A stretch of 64,000 nucleotides of DNA, taken from assembly GCA_034431315.1 (NCBI GenBank), contig DAOUDK010000049.1:1-64000 (forward strand). Reading direction: 5' to 3'. The stretch comes from JAUWOY01 sp034431315. Lineage in GTDB: Bacteria > Chloroflexota > Anaerolineae > VGOG01. Position numbers and translations under genes: made by a program. Of the stretch, positions 60,801 through 64,000 are shown piece by piece (the stretch's first letter is position 1; each line of letters begins with the position of its first letter). The notes below the pieces were generated by a model that ran no database searches, was not told the origin of the DNA, and was given only the letters and a program-made list of their open reading frames with translations.

Positions 60801-60986
60801 GCGGACTTCGACAAGGATCGCCAGATCACGGTGGTGGACATCACGCAGGTGGCCATCCGCTGGGCTAGCGAGTGGGGCGACGAGAACTATGACCGCAAGT
60901 ACGACCTGGACAATGACGGCGAGATCACGGTGGTAGACATCATGAAGGTAGCCGCCCAATGGGGTAAGACTTGTGGAACGCCTTAA
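57867..60986 (+). CDS. Gingipain-like (C25) protease with C-terminal dockerin
   Basis: 1039 residues from the first of two ATGs after AAAAGGGA; the longer frame starts inside the previous gene. Signal peptide, a long N-terminal propeptide/beta region (about 30-600), then the C25 catalytic domain: 'DYIIITHADFYTDVLPLANR' (about 613), 'YVLLVGDGHYDFKD' (about 680), catalytic His in 'VLVNYIGHAGNTLW' (about 837) and catalytic Cys in 'VLSMTCATGYFHHP' (about 877). The C-terminus (about 975-1035) is a dockerin with two calcium loops, 'DFDKDRQITVVDITQVAIRW' and 'DLDNDGEITVVDIMKVAAQW'. It is exported and could be held by the cohesin proteins encoded next. Confidence 0.9.
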   Translation: MMKRSQFVAALIALVLLISTTKVFPPRVSASTPLTGGHAGSASRVELVKSDDESIVLRLRTHGYRISEKEVDGRRYDVLSVEGYGSNSELGKPQVPAQGALIGIPLGAEFQLRVVDGKYSVLPGVYRLSPVPQPVRDDGDVFGSQGVGLDALPREVREAFVEDETVYTTDAFYPREIAEVDSSGFIRNQRFIPVRFYPFQHNPVSGQIRFHEEIVVEIQFSYPERGSLGQAEAAGPFESVLEATLLNYESSRYWRGKGTERGKLRMTVLLDEPSYKVLVDEDGMYRLTRAELEGAGIPVGTIDPQTFKLYNQGQEVAIRVLENEGVLDSLLFYGRKMTTKYTDVNVYWLTYGGESGSRMSSRSAPPSGFPVRSYYTDTVHLEEDHRYQSTVPWADGADHWFWERTRYPTPNPSLTVSTTLSNTFTGVYSGTLRVSMHGYTTMSANPDHCVKTYLNSNQIDQVSWDGRVEQSREVAFPSSLLQEGPNEIRVEGCATEVSYDMVLHNWFEVEYRDTFVAEGDEFVFEHQEAGWQYEVDGFGEDTVEIYDVTDPINVSYLTDFVVEPGGLSYVVEFDDGTAEVGTKYWLLTSSQYKSPLDLFEDSPSNLVDPGNGADYIIITHADFYTDVLPLANRRAGQGPRTMVVDVQDVYDEFSYGIFDPQAIHDFLAYAYASWTPPAPSYVLLVGDGHYDFKDNLGTGAQIYIPPYLALVDPYIGETASDNRYVMVSGDDLLADMHIGRWPVNSSVEAVTVINKILDYEQDPPSGDWNQEALFVADNADSAGDFAALSDDIVDNYLPSTYTAQKIYYQVTHFTQSATTAAIINAISEGQVLVNYIGHAGNTLWAAELLFVADPTIRNDIDSLTNGPKLPMVLSMTCATGYFHHPSLPSLDESLVGAEGKGAIASWSATGFGMAIGHHYLDKGFFTAVFSDTISEIGTATYLGKLNLYESTSGYRDLMDTYVLFGDPFMKLNLPACDAADFDKDRQITVVDITQVAIRWASEWGDENYDRKYDLDNDGEITVVDIMKVAAQWGKTCGTP

Positions 60987-62010
60987 CCCCATTCTCCTGC
61001 TGGCCGCCCTTCTCCTGGCCTGGATAGCGTTCACCTCGCTGTTTGCCCCTCTCGACGGGAGCACGCCCCTGGCCTCAGTTGAGGCGCAAAATGCCACTTT
61101 GCAAAATCCCACCGTCCGGATAGAACCCGCTCAGTCGGTTGTAGATGCGAGCGAGACCTTCACCGTGACGGTGATGATTGACGAGGCCAGCGCCCTGAAC
61201 AGCTTCCAGTTCGATCTGTTCTTCGTCACCACGACGGTGACGGTGGACAGTGTGGCCCTGGGCGATTTCCCGGGCAGCACGGGGCGGAAGATCTTTCCCG
61301 TCGGCCCTACCATAGATAACCAGACGGGGAAGGTCACTTTCGGAGTGGTGACCTTCGGCAGCGCTCCAGGCCCTGATGGGACAGGCGATCTGGCCCTCAT
61401 CATCCTCACCGCCCAGGGCGTAGGCATCAGCCCTCTGGACTTGGAGAGGGTGCTGGTAGTAGACACGGAAGGTAGCTCGCAGACACCCACCGTCGAGGAC
61501 GGCCTGGTGGTGGCAGGTGGCGCGCCCACGCCGACGCCTACGCCTACCGCGACCAGTACGCCCACTGGAACCACTACCCCCACCCCGACGACTACCACTA
61601 CGACCACGATAACGCCAGAGCCAGTGATCGTCGTCCATCCAGCCAGTGCGCCAGTTGGAGAGACGTTCACTTTCACCGGCTCTCACTTCACGCCCGATGG
61701 CCTCGTAGAAGCATGGTTCGCCGATCCCGATCAAGCACATCATTCCCTTGATTCTTTCTATGCCGATTCGTCCGGGGGATTCACCCGCCAGCACAACTGG
61801 GAAGCGTACTGGCCGGCGGGCACTTACAGCTACATAGCCATTGACGTCACGGAGGCACTCTCGACCTCGGTGGAGTTTGAGATGACCGAGCCTGGGTCCC
61901 AAACGCCAACTAGCACGCCAACGGCTACCGCTACCACAGCCACTCCGACTGCCACGCCAACCTCGTTTATCCAAAAAATCTACTTGCCTCTGGTGCTGAA
62001 AGGCTGGTAA
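60973..62010 (+). CDS. Cohesin-domain secreted protein 1
   Basis: 345 residues from GTG, overlapping the C25 gene by 14 nt. Signal anchor (about 6-30), cohesin-type beta-sandwich (about 45-175: 'NPTVRIEPAQSVVDASETFT', 'FQFDLFFVTTTVTVDSVALG', 'DLERVLVVDTEG'), a TP-rich linker, an Ig-like domain (about 215-300) and the C-terminal 'KIYLPLVLKGW'. Translational coupling to a dockerin protease is the strongest sign that the two interact. Cohesin assignment by pattern. Confidence 0.82.
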   Translation: MERLNPILLLAALLLAWIAFTSLFAPLDGSTPLASVEAQNATLQNPTVRIEPAQSVVDASETFTVTVMIDEASALNSFQFDLFFVTTTVTVDSVALGDFPGSTGRKIFPVGPTIDNQTGKVTFGVVTFGSAPGPDGTGDLALIILTAQGVGISPLDLERVLVVDTEGSSQTPTVEDGLVVAGGAPTPTPTPTATSTPTGTTTPTPTTTTTTTITPEPVIVVHPASAPVGETFTFTGSHFTPDGLVEAWFADPDQAHHSLDSFYADSSGGFTRQHNWEAYWPAGTYSYIAIDVTEALSTSVEFEMTEPGSQTPTSTPTATATTATPTATPTSFIQKIYLPLVLKGW

Positions 62011-62013
62011 ACG

Positions 62014-62709
62014 ATGAAGGGTCTCCTCAAATTAGTGGGGTTGTTTGGACAAAGGCCTCGCCCGGACGTGAACGTCCGGGCTGAAAGAGCGAAGCCCTAC
62101 GGGCTAAAACCTAGCCCCGAAGGGGCTTTGCCCTTTCAGCACGGGGGTTCAGCCCCGTGCTATGTCTGGCTCATCATCCTCCTAGCCCTCCTGCCCACGC
62201 TGGCCCTGGCCGCTCCCCTGCTTCCCACCGACGAGACGAACCCGATCCAGCAAGGCCCCACGGTGCGCATAGAACCCGCCGAGTCGGTGGTGGGAGCGGG
62301 CCAGACTTTCACTGTCTCGGTGATGATTGACCAGGCCGACGATTTGGGCGGCTTTGAGTTCACGCTGCTCTTCGTTCCCACGACGGTGACGGTGGACAGT
62401 GTGACTGTGGGCGATTTGCCGGGCAGCACGGGACGGGAGCGCATCTCCATCGGCCCCACCAGCGATAACCAGGCGGGCAGGGTCAGTTTCGGAGCGGTGA
62501 CCGTCCCCCCCGACGTGCCAGGGGCCAGCGGGACGGGCGTGCTGGCTACCATCACTCTCACCGCTCAGGGCTTCGGCGAAAGCCCCCTCGACTTGCAAGA
62601 CGTGATGGTGCTGAACACGCACGCCGAGCTCAAAACGTCCCTCGTCGAGGACGGGGTGGTCCGAGCGGGATTCGTCGTCTACCTGCCCCTGGTAATGAAA
62701 GAATGGTAA
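62014..62709 (+). CDS. Cohesin-domain secreted protein 2
   Basis: 231 residues, 3 bp after protein 1. One cohesin domain (about 80-215: 'PTVRIEPAESVVGAGQTFTV', 'FEFTLLFVPTTVTVDSVTVG', 'DLPGSTGRERISIGPTSDNQ') and the C-terminal 'YLPLVMKEW'. Residues about 17-49 before the signal helix ('RAKPYGLKPSPEGALPFQHG') are translated REP-like DNA, so the protein has an unusual cytoplasmic-side prefix or a later true start. No dockerin. Confidence 0.8.
   Translation: MKGLLKLVGLFGQRPRPDVNVRAERAKPYGLKPSPEGALPFQHGGSAPCYVWLIILLALLPTLALAAPLLPTDETNPIQQGPTVRIEPAESVVGAGQTFTVSVMIDQADDLGGFEFTLLFVPTTVTVDSVTVGDLPGSTGRERISIGPTSDNQAGRVSFGAVTVPPDVPGASGTGVLATITLTAQGFGESPLDLQDVMVLNTHAELKTSLVEDGVVRAGFVVYLPLVMKEW
62060..62162. 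repeat. Multi-hairpin REP-like element inside cohesin gene 2
   Basis: Consecutive stems GCCCGGACGTGAACGTCCGG, AGCCCTACGGGCT, GCCCCGAAGGGGC and AGCACGGGGGTTCAGCCCCG. Related to the intergenic element at 36698-36803. Confidence 0.85.
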
Positions 62710-62712
62710 AAG

Positions 62713-64000
62713 ATGAAGGCGGTGAAGTTTGATGGGCTCCGGGATAAGCTGGAAAAGGCAGACGGCTCGACTGAGCTCGCCGAAGTCCTCAAGTCTTGGC
62801 TCATCATCTTCCTGGCCATCACCCTCCTGCCCGCGCTGGTGATGGCCGCGCCTTTGCTTGCCCCCCCAGCCCCCCAAGATTGGGGGGAGAGGGGGGCAGC
62901 GGCCCAGCAGAACCCCACGGTGCGCATAGAGCCCGTCCAATCAACGGTGACGGTGGGTGAGAGCTTCACCGTCTCGGTGATGATTGATAATGCCAGCGAC
63001 CTGGGCAGCTTCCAGTTCGATCTGCTCTTCGTCACCAGCGTCGTCACGGTGACCAACGTGACGCTAGGCGATTTCCTGGGGAGCACCGGCCGGGGCGTAA
63101 CCCCCCTCGGTCCCGAGTACAAAGAAGTAAACAAGGTTAAGTTCGCGGCATACACCATCGGCACCACTCCGCCGGGGCCTAACGGGACAGGAGAGCTTGC
63201 CGTCATCAGTCTCACTGCCCTGGGCGGAGGGGAGAGCTACCTCGATCTCCAGGATGTCCGGGTGACGGACACGCTCGGCCAGTCCCAGGTGGCCAGCGAC
63301 GAGGATGGCTCGGTCGTGGTGGGGGCCGCGCCGACCTCCACTCCCACCTCGACCCCTACAGCGACGTCTACCCCCACGCCGACGGCTACCGGAACAGCGG
63401 TGGCAACGCCTACTCCCACAGCCACCAGCACCCCGATGCCCACCGACACACCAACAGTGACGCCCACGTCCACTCCGACCAACACACCCACGCCTACATC
63501 CACGCCAGAACCGGGGCAAGGTCGCCTTAATCCTCAACACAGTAGCGCGCCATATTGTAATACCACAGATGTTGAGATCTGGATCGACGCAACCAACTTC
63601 CAGGGCGGTCAGATAAAGCTCACATACGGCTCAACATGCGCTGAGGTAATGGATTGGGTACCAAATACTATTGATTTCCCCCAGGCGACATGGGATTCGG
63701 ATACCCCTGGTGAGGAGTGGATTACCTTTTCAGGACCAGGTTCAAGGACGGGCATCTATCTAATCGGCATCCTCACTATCCATTGTGTCTCCGAGCAAGA
63801 GTGTACAACTGACTTGGATTTTGTTGAGGACGGACCGATGACGACCAAATTGCTTGATGAGTGGGAGAATGAAATCCCAGCTAGTTGGGAAGATGGAACA
63901 TTCGAGTGCACAACTATGCCTACGCCTACATCCACCTCGACGCCGACCGCCACGCCAACGATCACGCCGACCAGCACACCCACAAACACGCCAACTCAGA
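62713..64000 (+). CDS. Cohesin-domain secreted protein 3 (partial, runs off the window)
   Basis: An open frame of 429 codons from the ATG at 62713, 3 bp after protein 2, still open at the window end. Signal helix 'SWLIIFLAITLLPALVMAAP' (about 29-48), a cohesin domain like the previous two (about 70-205: 'NPTVRIEPVQSTVTVGESFT', 'FQFDLLFVTSVVTVTNVTLG'), a TP-rich linker (about 210-268), a second different cohesin-like sandwich with Cys pairs (about 280-395: 'VEIWIDATNFQGGQIKLTYG', 'YLIGILTIHCVSEQE'), and another TP-rich linker at the edge. Residues near 50-65 come from a CCCCCCAAGATTGGGGGG palindrome. It may continue to further domains. Confidence 0.85.
   Translation, partial: MKAVKFDGLRDKLEKADGSTELAEVLKSWLIIFLAITLLPALVMAAPLLAPPAPQDWGERGAAAQQNPTVRIEPVQSTVTVGESFTVSVMIDNASDLGSFQFDLLFVTSVVTVTNVTLGDFLGSTGRGVTPLGPEYKEVNKVKFAAYTIGTTPPGPNGTGELAVISLTALGGGESYLDLQDVRVTDTLGQSQVASDEDGSVVVGAAPTSTPTSTPTATSTPTPTATGTAVATPTPTATSTPMPTDTPTVTPTSTPTNTPTPTSTPEPGQGRLNPQHSSAPYCNTTDVEIWIDATNFQGGQIKLTYGSTCAEVMDWVPNTIDFPQATWDSDTPGEEWITFSGPGSRTGIYLIGILTIHCVSEQECTTDLDFVEDGPMTTKLLDEWENEIPASWEDGTFECTTMPTPTSTSTPTATPTITPTSTPTNTPTQ

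Noticed and set aside
63237..63989. Minus-strand Val/Gly-rich frames such as 'GVGVLVGVDVGVTVGV'
   Set aside because: They are the reverse reading of TP-repeat linkers (ACN CCN codons) in the cohesin genes.

Overview
This looks like a chromosomal contig from an uncultured member of the Chloroflexota (Anaerolineae-like). The evidence is indirect: secreted proteins carry TPTPTPT-type linkers and short YLPLVxK segments, conserved genes contain translated repeat insertions of the 'ALSLPKG' and 'CPEQSRR' kind, promoters are sigma-70-like (TTGNNN-17-TATAAT, at least eleven instances), and small toxin-antitoxin (TA) genes are very dense. There is one tRNA (Val, CAC) and no rRNA or CRISPR array. I could not compare with databases, so the taxonomy is inference.

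Layout. 0-9 kb: secreted proteins. A 1478-residue LVIVD-propeller/lipase-like/dockerin fusion is followed by a glycoside-hydrolase-like gene split by a 1029-bp IS5-type element, then by a 5'-truncated TolB-like propeller. 9-21.5 kb: housekeeping and envelope genes (DUF4349 lipoprotein, phosphoesterase, FAD oxidoreductase, flippase-like protein, sugar-phosphate isomerase, RsmI, TrmO, GNAT, CooC, SurA-like lipoprotein) with two TA modules bracketed by copies of one terminator. 21.5-27.7 kb: two further secreted glycoside-hydrolase-like proteins, a tRNA and membrane proteins. 28-36 kb: a minus-strand envelope-glycan set (rpiB, GT4, a GT9-GT26 fusion, rfaE1, rfaE2, murJ) whose coding sequences are invaded by in-frame repeats. 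36-47 kb: a translation-linked block (tsaC, prmC, prfA, rimI, tsaB, tsaE, acpS, trpS) plus uracil-DNA glycosylase, UDP-glucose dehydrogenase and two TA pairs. 49.4-54.4 kb: an accessory island of short TA genes and broken hicA-like 3' ends.

54.4-64 kb is the most interesting part. A co-oriented set encodes a PqqD-like protein, a radical SAM/SPASM enzyme, a 46-residue three-cysteine precursor-like peptide, an HprK-like P-loop protein, a signal-peptidase-like protein with Cys at the usual Ser position, a gingipain-like (C25) protease ending in a dockerin, and then three consecutive cohesin-domain secreted proteins, the last running off the window. A reasonable model, not proven by sequence alone, is a radical-SAM-modified peptide made, cleaved and exported beside a cohesin-dockerin surface complex. 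The dockerin on the large protein at the start of the window could belong to the same complex.

Repeats are a second theme. Heptamer minisatellites, palindromic REP-like elements and short direct repeats have entered protein-coding genes in frame, in one case forming the linker between two fused glycosyltransferases and in another the N-terminal region of a secreted cohesin protein.
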